The translations under genes were made by a program, and so were the position numbers. From positions 41,566 to 105,565 of the forward strand of contig NZ_PAQR01000028.1 in the NCBI RefSeq assembly GCF_002709775.1: DNA of 64,000 nucleotides, in the 5' to 3' direction. Shown piece by piece: positions 17,327 to 25,726 of the stretch. The notes under the pieces were generated by a model, which had not been told where the DNA came from, did not search any database, and saw nothing but the letters and a program-made list of their open reading frames with translations. The stretch comes from Thalassospira sp. Its GTDB lineage: Bacteria; Pseudomonadota; Alphaproteobacteria; Rhodospirillales; Thalassospiraceae. How positions within the stretch are numbered: the stretch's first letter is position 1; the number at the start of each line of letters is the position of its first letter.

Positions 17327-19191
17327 GCGCGTCCTCCTGTTGTGGTCGACGCGGTCTGCTCGTTTGTGTCGGCACTGCTGGTCGGGTTTACGATATTGGT
17401 CTTGTGATAGTCATCATCACTGCCGATCGTGATCGGCGGGCCAAGGTGATAGCCCTGTCCGTAATCAATACCCAGATCACGCACCAGCTCATAGCTGGCC
17501 TGATCGTGGATCATCTCGGCAATGGTGCAAATGCCCAAGTCGCGACAGAGAAGGGCAGTTGCCTTAAGAAACGCGCGACCCTTGGGGTTGGCAAGGGCGG
17601 TGCGCATCGCACCACCGTCAAACTTGATGATGTCGACATCAAGGGCGCTCAGATATTCAAAGTTGGCAGCGCCCGCACCAAAGTCATCAAGACAGATTTC
17701 ATGACCGCGTTCGCGCAGCATCTGAAGGCCGTTATTCACATCGGTCAGCCCGCGAATGCGCGAGGTTTCGGTCACCTCGAACAACACGTGTTTTGAGGCA
17801 ATATCATAGGAATCAAGCAACTCGATCAGGGCCGGCATGAAGCCCGCCTGTTCAAGAGAATGCCCCGAAAGGTTCACCGCAACCGGATAGGGGATGCTGT
17901 CAGGATTGTCGTTCAAATGATCCAGAACCTTGCTGCACATGGCCAGATCGAATTCCGTGATCAGACCGGTGCCCTCGGCAAAGTGAATGATCTGATCAAC
18001 CGCAAGCGGGCTTTCGCCGATGTTAAAGCGTGCGAGCGCCTCGAAATGGTGCATTTCCCGACTGCCGAGATGGACAATCGGTTGCAGAGCGACGGCAAAG
18101 GAGCCGTTTTCAACAATTTCGCGGAAGGCGCGCACTGATTTCAGCGTTTCGTTGATCAGGTGCGGCAGGCTTGCCGACAGGCGGGCCGCGGTGACGTCAT
18201 TCTGCGCCTTGCGCTGCATGCGGTTCAGCGCATAGGCAACCGCGCGCGTCAGGTTGGTTTCGCGGTCGTTTTCATCATTGTCGGTGTCAAAATGATGGAT
18301 GTTGCGGGCACTATCATAATCCGTGCCAAACAGATCGTTTGTCTTGGCTTTCTTGCCCGTTTTGTCTTTTGTGCCCGGACCATTGGTCAGCGACATCAGG
18401 CCGTCAATGTTATCAACCGGGGCAGGTTCGGCAATGTCTTCAAGATCAGCGCGCAGCGCACTGGCGTAAGCCACAATACGGCGTTCCAGTTCGATCATTG
18501 GTTCATCGACCGGGTGCATTTTGGCGGGCTTTTCCGAAGGTTTGGGTTCCTTCACGGCAGATGAGCTGAACTGCTTGGCGCCAATCCCGATCAGGCGGGC
18601 CAGCTCATTCGTCGCCGCCGTTTCGGCCTGGGACCGGGATGCCGCCAGGTTCTCAAGCACGACCAGCGCTTCGCTATGATAGCTCATGGTGGAAATATCG
18701 CCGACCGAACCGGTCTGGTTGGTCTCGGCATTCATGTTCTGGCGAATGACGGCATTTTGCAAAATGATGCGATCAATTCCCGATCGTGCGCGCGGCCGAA
18801 TGGCGCGATGGCGGGCCGCGATGTAATAGCGGCTGGAAGGATCGGCGATCATATAACCACTAAGCGACAGGGGAACGGCTTCCTGCACCGGTTTGCCGTC
18901 GGATTCGCAAAGCTGAAAATCAAGATCAAGTTCTTCGAGGCGTTTCAGGCCGCTGCCACCGTGAAGGTAGGCACGTAGGAGCGGGCGTTCAGATTTGACA
19001 ACGATCTTCTCGAATGCTTCGCCAATCAGGCGGTCCGGTGTGCAGCCCAGAAGGCTTTCGGTCGCGCCAGCGACAAACAGGATATAGCCGTTCTCGTCGA
19101 CCTCAAGAAGCATGTCGGCCCAGCAGAAAGCCATGGCTGCCAAAAGATCTTGGTCATTCGTTTCCGCCGAATAGCCGGTATTGTCTGTCAT
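17323..19191 (-). CDS. PAS-EAL c-di-GMP phosphodiesterase
   Basis: 622 residues. An N-terminal PAS-like domain (about 15-125), a long low-complexity acidic linker, and a C-terminal EAL domain (about 365-600). Catalytic residues all look present: EALAR, the Asn of VNLSG, the Glu of FEVTET, DDFGAG, the Lys of DIIKFDG, the Glu of TIAEMI and QGYHLGPP. No GGDEF domain. It should hydrolyse c-di-GMP to pGpG in the cytoplasm. First gene of a three-gene operon with the diguanylate cyclase and the DUF2336 protein. Confidence 0.92.
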   Translation of the reverse strand: MTDNTGYSAETNDQDLLAAMAFCWADMLLEVDENGYILFVAGATESLLGCTPDRLIGEAFEKIVVKSERPLLRAYLHGGSGLKRLEELDLDFQLCESDGKPVQEAVPLSLSGYMIADPSSRYYIAARHRAIRPRARSGIDRIILQNAVIRQNMNAETNQTGSVGDISTMSYHSEALVVLENLAASRSQAETAATNELARLIGIGAKQFSSSAVKEPKPSEKPAKMHPVDEPMIELERRIVAYASALRADLEDIAEPAPVDNIDGLMSLTNGPGTKDKTGKKAKTNDLFGTDYDSARNIHHFDTDNDENDRETNLTRAVAYALNRMQRKAQNDVTAARLSASLPHLINETLKSVRAFREIVENGSFAVALQPIVHLGSREMHHFEALARFNIGESPLAVDQIIHFAEGTGLITEFDLAMCSKVLDHLNDNPDSIPYPVAVNLSGHSLEQAGFMPALIELLDSYDIASKHVLFEVTETSRIRGLTDVNNGLQMLRERGHEICLDDFGAGAANFEYLSALDVDIIKFDGGAMRTALANPKGRAFLKATALLCRDLGICTIAEMIHDQASYELVRDLGIDYGQGYHLGPPITIGSDDDYHKTNIVNPTSSADTNEQTASTTTGGRA

Positions 19192-19534
19192 TTGCGAACC
19201 GTCATCGTAAGCCGCCCGATTATTTTTCTTCTAAGCCGCAGCTTTGCCTATCTCTAATAAATAGCGATCTTACAAAGGATATGAAGGATTTGCACTCGAT
19301 ATGGCAAAAAAAACATCTCCCTGACAGAAGATCATTTTTTTAACAAAACGCAACCATCAAACCATCGCTTGATATTAGCCGTTGGTATGGAGCTAAATAC
19401 CACCATCGAATGGGGTTTTGCGACATTATGGCTTGATGTTTTTTGGATTGTTCTATCAACTCTGAATGGGGGCGGTTCCTTGCGCTTTCCAGTTCCTGTC
19501 CAGAAAAACGTATCAACAGCCTAGTGAGGTCGCT
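19192..19534. other. Divergent intergenic region between EAL and amine oxidase genes
   Basis: 343 AT-rich bases that must hold the promoters of both divergent genes. I see no ORF, RNA gene or strong inverted repeat, and no clean -35/-10 pair with good spacing. Confidence 0.5.
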
Positions 19535-20914
19535 GTGTCGAGCCGCAACATCAATCGCCGCCGGTTTATCAAATCTGTTCTGATGGCAAGTAGCGCTGTC
19601 GCCTTGGCATCCAAATTCGGGATCAAGAATGCGCGCGCATTGGAAAATACCTCAGTGGTGGTTGTCGGCGCCGGTATTGCAGGCCTTGGTGCGGCAAGCA
19701 TGCTGCGCAAACACGGTGCGACTGTGACAGTGTTGGAAGCCAAGGACCATACTGGTGGTCGTCTTTTGACAGATTGGTCAATGGGGCCCCCGTTTGAGGT
19801 TGGCGCAGGCTGGATCCACGGTCCATCTTCGGATAATCCGACAAAACAGCTGGCGGATGCGGTTAACGCGCAATATGTCGTGACCGATGACGAAAACGCG
19901 GTTTTCTTTGATCTTAACGGGAATGAATATGACGAGGATGAAGTTGAACGCATTGTTGAAGCGTGGGAAGGCGTGCTTGAGCATATCGACAACACCTATG
20001 AGGTGAATGACCCGCGCAGTCTCTTGCAGGCGATCAAGGATTACCGTCCGGCATATCTTGATGATCCGGGGATCATGTGGGTCTTTTCCGCCTTTACCGA
20101 GTTTTCAAAGGGCGGGGCGATCGAAAAGCTTTCAGCACCGTTGTTTAACTGGGATGAGGCCTTTGACGGTGCCGATGTTGTCGTGACGTCCGGTTATGAT
20201 GAAATCCTCAAACCCCTGAAAGAAGGGCTTGATATCAGGCTTTCTCACGCGGTGTCGGCCATCGAATACAGTTCGGACGAGGGTGTTGCGATCACAACCG
20301 ACAAGGGCGCTTTTGAAGCCGATTATTGCATCTGTACGGTGCCGCTTGGTGTGCTGAAAGCGGGCAACATTACCTTTGTGCCGGAGCTTCCTGGCGATTA
20401 TCGCGATTCCATTGCAAAGCTTGGTTTTGGCAGTGTGACAAAGCTTGCGCTCAAATTCGAAGAACCGTTCTGGGATATTGAAACCCAGTATTTCGGTATC
20501 ACGACAGAGCCGAAAGGCCGCTGGAACTATTGGCTGAGCTACCGGACTTTCTCCAATGAGAATATTCTGCTTGGCCTGAGTGTTGGTGATTATGCCCTGA
20601 TTGCAGATCGCATGTCGGATGCTGAAATGGTTAAGGACGCACTCGAAGTGCTGCGCACCGTCTGGGAAGATGACGTGACCGAGCCCATTGAAGTTCTGGC
20701 AACTCATTGGGCGACCGATCCCTACACGCTTGGCGCTTATGCCTTCCCGCAGCCGGGCAATAGCAAATCCGATTTTGATGGCCTGGGAGAACCGATTGCT
20801 GATCGGCTGATTCTGGCTGGTGAACACACGATCTTTGATTATGCCGGGACGACGCATGGGGCCTATATGACTGGCCTGCGCGCAGCGGAATACATTATTG
20901 ATGAGGAAGGCTAG
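19535..20914 (+). CDS. Tat-exported flavin monoamine oxidase family protein
   Basis: 459 residues from a GTG at 19535, chosen because GAGG lies six bases upstream and the N-terminus then reads VSSRNINRRRFIKS, a proper twin-arginine signal (RRRFIK plus hydrophobic stretch, ending near ARA). Mature protein: FAD-binding GAGIAGLGAA, the GGRLLTDW segment and a C-terminal GEHTIFDYAGTTHGAY FAD-contact block, as in amine oxidases and polyamine/spermine oxidase-like enzymes. It should fold with FAD in the cytoplasm and act in the periplasm, oxidising an amine to aldehyde, ammonia and hydrogen peroxide. Substrate not readable. Confidence 0.88.
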   Translation: MSSRNINRRRFIKSVLMASSAVALASKFGIKNARALENTSVVVVGAGIAGLGAASMLRKHGATVTVLEAKDHTGGRLLTDWSMGPPFEVGAGWIHGPSSDNPTKQLADAVNAQYVVTDDENAVFFDLNGNEYDEDEVERIVEAWEGVLEHIDNTYEVNDPRSLLQAIKDYRPAYLDDPGIMWVFSAFTEFSKGGAIEKLSAPLFNWDEAFDGADVVVTSGYDEILKPLKEGLDIRLSHAVSAIEYSSDEGVAITTDKGAFEADYCICTVPLGVLKAGNITFVPELPGDYRDSIAKLGFGSVTKLALKFEEPFWDIETQYFGITTEPKGRWNYWLSYRTFSNENILLGLSVGDYALIADRMSDAEMVKDALEVLRTVWEDDVTEPIEVLATHWATDPYTLGAYAFPQPGNSKSDFDGLGEPIADRLILAGEHTIFDYAGTTHGAYMTGLRAAEYIIDEEG

Positions 20915-20929
20915 GGATTGGGCGTGGCC

Positions 20930-20949
20930 GATCAGATGCGTATCTGATC
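20930..20949. terminator. Hairpin between convergent genes
   Basis: Perfect inverted repeat gatcagat-gcgt-atctgatc, 8-bp stem with 4-base loop, placed between the amine oxidase stop and the stop of the convergent GGDEF gene. No T-run follows, so termination strength is uncertain. Confidence 0.45.
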
Positions 20950-21676
20950 AGGCTGCGTTGTGATCTGCCTTGCGGGACTCCGTCACGTCACGACGGCTGT
21001 GTTTTTGATCATACATGGCGTCGTCAGCTTGGCGGATCAGGTCGGCGATATCGCATTTCGCGCGATAGGCAGCATGACCAAAGCTTGCCTTGATCGACAG
21101 TGCCTTGCCCTGCCAGATCAGCGGGAAACGTGCGGTTGCCTTTTGGAGCTGGGCAATGCGTTTTTCGGCCGCGGCCGGGTTGCTGCCGGTCATCAGGATG
21201 GCGAATTCATCACCGCCAAAACGGGCGACAAAATCGTCAGATCGCGTATGGGTGCGCAGGTTCTGGCCGAAGTGGCGAAGAACCGCATCCCCGGCAGCAT
21301 GGCCATGCACATCATTGACCTGCTTGAAGCCGTCAAGATCGGCAATCACCAGAAGACCGCATTCATCGGTACGTGCAGCGCGCGAAATCGCTTCGCGTGT
21401 GCGGCGCATGAAACCGCGCCGATTATACAACCCGGTCAACTCATCGGTTTCGACCATGAGTTCAAGCTGGCGGATACGGTTTTGTTGCTGATCAAGGCGG
21501 GTCTGCATGTCACGGGCAAGATCAACCAGGGTTGAAAGCGCACTGCGTTGTTTGCTTTCGTCCGTTTCTTCGGTCGCACGGTTGTTGATTGCTGTCTGAT
21601 GCTGAAAATCAGCAGCAAGCTCGATCAACAAATCTATTTGCGACTTTTCCATTGGCTGTCTTGTTATCAATGACAT
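20948..21676 (-). CDS. GGDEF diguanylate cyclase, soluble
   Basis: 242 residues with no TM helix. The N-terminal 75 residues form a charged helical segment, probably coiled coil (VDLARDMQTRLDQQQNRIRQLE), which could mediate dimerisation; the GGDEF domain fills the rest. GGDEF is intact (FVARFGGDEFAIL) and RSDD five residues upstream forms the RxxD inhibitory site. Expected to make c-di-GMP from two GTP. No input domain is recognised, so its signal is unknown. Neither candidate start (21676 or the Met nine codons in) has a clear ribosome site. Confidence 0.9.
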   Translation of the reverse strand: MSLITRQPMEKSQIDLLIELAADFQHQTAINNRATEETDESKQRSALSTLVDLARDMQTRLDQQQNRIRQLELMVETDELTGLYNRRGFMRRTREAISRAARTDECGLLVIADLDGFKQVNDVHGHAAGDAVLRHFGQNLRTHTRSDDFVARFGGDEFAILMTGSNPAAAEKRIAQLQKATARFPLIWQGKALSIKASFGHAAYRAKCDIADLIRQADDAMYDQKHSRRDVTESRKADHNAA

Positions 21677-21798
21677 TGAATGACGAAACCCTTACAAGGG
21701 GTGGAACCATTCTATCTTTCATGGCGTTACAAGAACATTAACGCGCATGAGGCGTATTTGTGACGAAGCACTGTCGATCACGCAAAGGAGCACGACGG

Positions 21799-22107
21799 AT
21801 GAAAAACCTTTTTGGGGCCGGATTAACGCGGAAAATCGCTGTTGCTGGTGTAGCTCTGGCGTTGGCGGGGTGCTCGTTCCTGCAGAAAGAAAACTTTACG
21901 GTCGGTGGTGAAATTACCGATCAGGGGCAGGAATGCGTGACGTTCCGTGCCGAGGACGGAACCCTCTATGCGCTTGCCAACAAGGCAAGCCGTTTCCGCC
22001 CGGGTGACAAGGTACGCGTGACAGGCCATCTGGCCCTGATGACAACCTGTACCGAGGCCACAACCCTTATCGTCGACAAGATTGTCCTGCTTAGCCCAGC
22101 TGATTGA
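21799..22107 (+). CDS. Small lipoprotein (DUF5818-like)
   Basis: 102 residues from the ATG at 21799, with AAGGAG eight bases before. A basic N-terminus and hydrophobic core end in the lipobox LAGC (ALALAGCSF), so it should be lipid-anchored. The mature part has a small OB-like beta pattern, GGEITDQGQECVTFRAEDG and GDKVRVTGHLALMTTC, with two cysteines that could pair. This resembles DUF5818 proteins of unknown role. Convergent with the SPOR gene. Confidence 0.72.
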   Translation: MKNLFGAGLTRKIAVAGVALALAGCSFLQKENFTVGGEITDQGQECVTFRAEDGTLYALANKASRFRPGDKVRVTGHLALMTTCTEATTLIVDKIVLLSPAD

Positions 22108-22115
22108 TCCGCGAT

Positions 22116-22895
22116 CTAGTGACCCGTTGCAAAACAATCCGTGCCGTCAGCTTTCAGCTGGCGGCATTGTTTTTGCGCAGACTCGGAGTCTGTAAACCCG
22201 ACCAGTTGCAGTCGGTGATAAATCCCCTGACTGCCAAGGTCGGCTGACACGATCTGCTTTTCGTGGGATTTGCTGAGCTTCGGGTAGCGGATGCTGAAGC
22301 TCGCCCAATAGGTTTCTGCGGTAAAGGTATCGCGAAACGCACCAAGCTGGATCAGGAAGTGTCCTTTGCTTGCCGGTGCATTTGCGGGCGTCGGTGCCGC
22401 TGTTTCAACCGGTGTTGATGGCGTATTGCGTTGCACCGCCATCGTGGGCTTGGCTGGCTTGGGTGTTGAGTTCGTTTGGGTAGAAGGCGCTTGAGCTGGT
22501 GTCACGACAGTTTTCGGAGCTTGCTGGCGAACCGGGCGAAGCGGCGGTTGACCGGTGATGACGCGCTGGTACTGATCGGCTAACGAGGGGATTTCGGTTT
22601 CTTCTTCGATCCGTGTTTCCGTCGGGATCGTGCCGGGCAGGAGGCTTACCGGGCCATTGCCCTGTTGCACGCTTGAAGCGTGGGCTGGCAGATCGGTCGG
22701 GATAATGTCGATTCCCGTTGGTCCGGTATCTGGCGTCGCAGTTTGTGCCACGGCGCTGACATCCGATAGCGAGATTGCAACCAGCGCAGCCGCCAAGATG
22801 CCTGCAGCATGCAGACCACCCCGCATTTTGTCATAGCCAAACACCAGTGACGCGCGGGTCACACGGCTTGGATATGTGCGGGGTGGGGTGTGCAT
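22116..22895 (-). CDS. SPOR-domain protein
   Basis: 259 residues. N-terminal hydrophobic segment (about 27-50) that can serve as signal peptide or anchor, a long Pro/Thr/Ala-rich linker (about 55-175), and a C-terminal SPOR domain beginning GHFLIQLGAFRDTFTAETYW and ending GTDCFATGH. SPOR domains bind denuded peptidoglycan at septa, so a periplasmic cell-envelope role is likely. It begins 2 bases after the stop of the Lon-like protease gene and must be co-transcribed with it. Confidence 0.85.
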   Translation of the reverse strand: MHTPPRTYPSRVTRASLVFGYDKMRGGLHAAGILAAALVAISLSDVSAVAQTATPDTGPTGIDIIPTDLPAHASSVQQGNGPVSLLPGTIPTETRIEEETEIPSLADQYQRVITGQPPLRPVRQQAPKTVVTPAQAPSTQTNSTPKPAKPTMAVQRNTPSTPVETAAPTPANAPASKGHFLIQLGAFRDTFTAETYWASFSIRYPKLSKSHEKQIVSADLGSQGIYHRLQLVGFTDSESAQKQCRQLKADGTDCFATGH

Positions 22896-22897
22896 TC

Positions 22898-25282
22898 CTA
22901 CATCTCCGTGCGCGGGCCATAGGCGTGGCGGTCCCGCAGGATCTGGTCATTGTTGCGCAGGCGTTCCATGGCCTTGCCAAAGACGGTGTCTGGCGCATAT
23001 TGACCGTCAGAACGATCCCCGGACGCCATCCCGGTCAGCAGTTCAATCGCATCATTGATGTGCTCAACCGTCCAGATGTTGAACTTGCCTTGGCGAATGG
23101 CCTGAACAACTTCTTCACGCAGGACAACGTTTTCCGCGTTCGCAGACGGGATGATCACACCCTGATCACCGGTAAAGCCCTGGTCGGCACAAATGCGATA
23201 GAACCCTTCGATCTTGTGCGAAATCCCGCCAACAGGCTGGGCTTGACCAAACTGGTTCATCGATCCGGTGACACCGACATTCTGGCGCATCGGGATGTTG
23301 GCAACAGCGGAGATGATCGCGCACAGTTCCGCCATCGAGGCCGAATCTCCCTCGATCCCGCCATAGTTTTGCTCGAACGTGACGTTACAGGCAAAGGAAA
23401 GCGGGAAGTCCTGCGCAAAGCGTGACTTCAGGAACCCTTCAATGATCATGACTGACTTTTGCTGCAGGGGGCCCGACATATCAACCATGCGTTCTATATT
23501 CAGCACGCCAAGACTTCCGACATAGGAGCGTGCAGAAACACGGGCCGGAAGGCCAAAGGCATGATCGCCGTAATCAAGCACTGTTAGCGCATTGACCTGA
23601 CCAACGATGCTGCCAAAGCTGTCGATCAGGATTTCACGCCGTTGAACCCGTTCATGTGATCGGTCTTCAAGGCGGGAATTACGATGGCGGCGTTCTTCGA
23701 TCGCACGCCTGACATCAGCAGCCCGGATGTTTTCACGACCTTCGGCCTTGCTGAGCGCAGCAGCCTCAATCGCAACATCTTCAACCCGCTCGATTTGGGC
23801 GGTGAGCTTGTCACGCTCGCCAGCCCAACGGGCCGCCTGACCAAGCAATTGGCGGATCGCGCCATTGTCGACCGGAATCCCCGAACGCGAAAGTGCGGAT
23901 GCACGCAGCAGTCCGGTATAGATCGAAATGTTACGACCGGCGGCCGGCATATCGGCATCAATATCTGCCTTGACGCGGAAGTGGTTTCGGAAATCCACAT
24001 CAAGTGAGAAGAAGGTGTAATAGAATTTCGGTGCGCCAACGATCACGACCTTAAGATCAAGCGGGATCGGGCGTGGTTCTGGTGCACCTGCAGTCGGCGG
24101 GCCGCCTTTGTGGGTTTCTTCAATACGGATTTCACGGTCACGTAGTGCCGCCTTCAAGAAGCCCCAGCATTCTTCATGCTCAAGCAGGCTTTCGGCGCGC
24201 AACACCAGAACACCGCCATTGGCACGGTGAAGCGCGCCCGGCTTGATCAGGCTGAAATGCGGATGCATGCCACCACCCATCGGGCGGTACTGGATTTGTC
24301 CAAACAGGTTGTCGTAACTCGGACTTGGTTCCAGAACCACATCCGGGTGATTGTCGCGCGAATGATCAATCAGCAGGTTGACCGCATAGCGATCATCGAC
24401 GGTTTCAGGGATTTTGCCATCGCCGCTTTCGATGGCGGGTTGGTCACTGGCTTCCTCAAACGCGTCGATATTATCGAGAATGTCTTTTTCAAGCGCCTCG
24501 AACCAAGCCTTGAGCCCGGGGCTTGTGAATTTGTCGCGCAGCTTCTTTATGCGCGGCTTTAAAACCACCTTGGCTGCACCGCGGCGCAGGCTGTCGAGTG
24601 TATCAGCAATCTGTTCTTCAAGATCGCGGGTTGAAAGCAGCGTCTTGCGGGCTTCTTCGGCGACATCTTCAAAGGCGTCTTCGGCTTCGTGGCGGCGATC
24701 CTTGGGGATTTCATCGAGTGAAACCGGTTCGCCGTCTTCGTTCAGCGCGACGATCATTACACCTTTTTCGTTCTCCTGAACATCAAGGCCGCGTTCACGC
24801 GCATATTCACGCAGCGCATCGAACTTCTCACGGAGTTGCGCTCGTGCTTCTTCGGTCTGTGTCTGGGTTTCGGTCAGGTGAGCCGGTGCATTGAAGGCGG
24901 ACGCAAAAGCCTCGCGCAGATGCGTGATCAGCGTTTCCATCGCTGATAGCAGCTTCTGCCCCTGACCAGCCGGAAGGGCATAGGGGCGCGGACGATTGGT
25001 GCGCGAGAAATTGTTCAGATAGACCCAGTCATCCGGGGCCTCACGTTCTTCCATGGCCTTGTTGAGGTAATCGAGTGTCGCCGTCATGCGACCGGCGCGA
25101 TCCAGACCAAGAACAAAAATGTTGAAACCGGGTTCGGACATCGAAAGTCCGAATTTAAGAGCCTCTGCCGCGCGATAGTGCGATGAAAAATCAAAAATTT
25201 TCGGCTGTTGGTCTTTGTGTGGGCTGCGAATACGGAAATGCGGGAATCCGCAATCTTCTGCGTCAAGGCGGGAAACTGGCAT
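22898..25282 (-). CDS. Lon-family ATP-dependent protease (YcbZ/LonB-like)
   Basis: 794 residues. The C-terminal protease domain has the Ser-Lys dyad Ser647 (GDSAS) and Lys690 (GGISHKIEGF); the 43-residue spacing equals that of E. coli Lon (Ser679/Lys722). Unlike classical Lon there is no N-terminal substrate domain. The nucleotide-binding loop near residues 59-67 (GLDRAGRMT) lacks the Walker A lysine, with Arg65 in its place, as in the YcbZ-like branch. A long helical coiled-coil insert (about 120-260) follows. Likely a cytoplasmic protease with unusual or weak ATP dependence. The SPOR gene follows in the same operon; a MITE-like element lies just upstream of the start. Confidence 0.9.
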   Translation of the reverse strand: MPVSRLDAEDCGFPHFRIRSPHKDQQPKIFDFSSHYRAAEALKFGLSMSEPGFNIFVLGLDRAGRMTATLDYLNKAMEEREAPDDWVYLNNFSRTNRPRPYALPAGQGQKLLSAMETLITHLREAFASAFNAPAHLTETQTQTEEARAQLREKFDALREYARERGLDVQENEKGVMIVALNEDGEPVSLDEIPKDRRHEAEDAFEDVAEEARKTLLSTRDLEEQIADTLDSLRRGAAKVVLKPRIKKLRDKFTSPGLKAWFEALEKDILDNIDAFEEASDQPAIESGDGKIPETVDDRYAVNLLIDHSRDNHPDVVLEPSPSYDNLFGQIQYRPMGGGMHPHFSLIKPGALHRANGGVLVLRAESLLEHEECWGFLKAALRDREIRIEETHKGGPPTAGAPEPRPIPLDLKVVIVGAPKFYYTFFSLDVDFRNHFRVKADIDADMPAAGRNISIYTGLLRASALSRSGIPVDNGAIRQLLGQAARWAGERDKLTAQIERVEDVAIEAAALSKAEGRENIRAADVRRAIEERRHRNSRLEDRSHERVQRREILIDSFGSIVGQVNALTVLDYGDHAFGLPARVSARSYVGSLGVLNIERMVDMSGPLQQKSVMIIEGFLKSRFAQDFPLSFACNVTFEQNYGGIEGDSASMAELCAIISAVANIPMRQNVGVTGSMNQFGQAQPVGGISHKIEGFYRICADQGFTGDQGVIIPSANAENVVLREEVVQAIRQGKFNIWTVEHINDAIELLTGMASGDRSDGQYAPDTVFGKAMERLRNNDQILRDRHAYGPRTEM

Positions 25283-25337
25283 CTGCTGACTTTCTGCTGC
25301 CCAAGATACGAATCAAGCAGGGGAATTTTGCCCCTCT

Positions 25338-25602
25338 AGGGTCAGGGCCTACTAATTTGGTTCGAATGGTCTTTCAGATTTGTGCGGATGCGCGAAGCGA
25401 AACCGCAGGAAGATGGATATCTTTCAAGGTTTTGCGACAAAGCAGCCCGTGCAAATCTGAACGATCCGAAGGACAGAGCTTATATTTGCGAACTCCCGCG
25501 TCAAATCCCTTGTGCGGGATGCCGACCCGCCCAGCGGGACTTTCCTTGGATTTCACAAATATAAGCTCTGCCATTCAAATCAAATTAGTAGGCCCTGACC
25601 CT
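25338..25602. mobile_element. 265-bp MITE-like element with 32-bp terminal inverted repeats
   Basis: The left end 25338-25369 (begins agggtcagggcctactaatt) and the right end 25571-25602 are inverted copies over 32 bases with two mismatches. Inside are two nested inverted repeats: ttcagatttg 25373-25382 with caaatctgaa 25452-25461, and cagagcttatatttg 25474-25488 with its exact 15-base inverse 25556-25570. A further small hairpin (cccgc/gcggg) lies within the second. There is no coding sequence long enough for a transposase. This is the architecture of a non-autonomous element or a REP/BIME-type unit mobilised in trans. It sits between the MocR gene stop and the Lon-like gene start, so it also lies in the Lon leader or promoter region. 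Confidence 0.82.
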
Positions 25603-25726
25603 TTCATATCTTGGAAGCAACGCATTCATGGGGTCAAGCGTTGCGTGCGGAAATAATTGAAATGACAACAAGAACCGTATCTTGGCCGAAAATCTCAAGT
25701 GGTTTCAGGTTGGGGTAAAGTACGGT

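Noticed and set aside
25374..25574. 66-codon frame inside the 265-bp repeat element
   Set aside because: Too short and composed of the structured repeat arms; no transposase motif, so not called as a gene.
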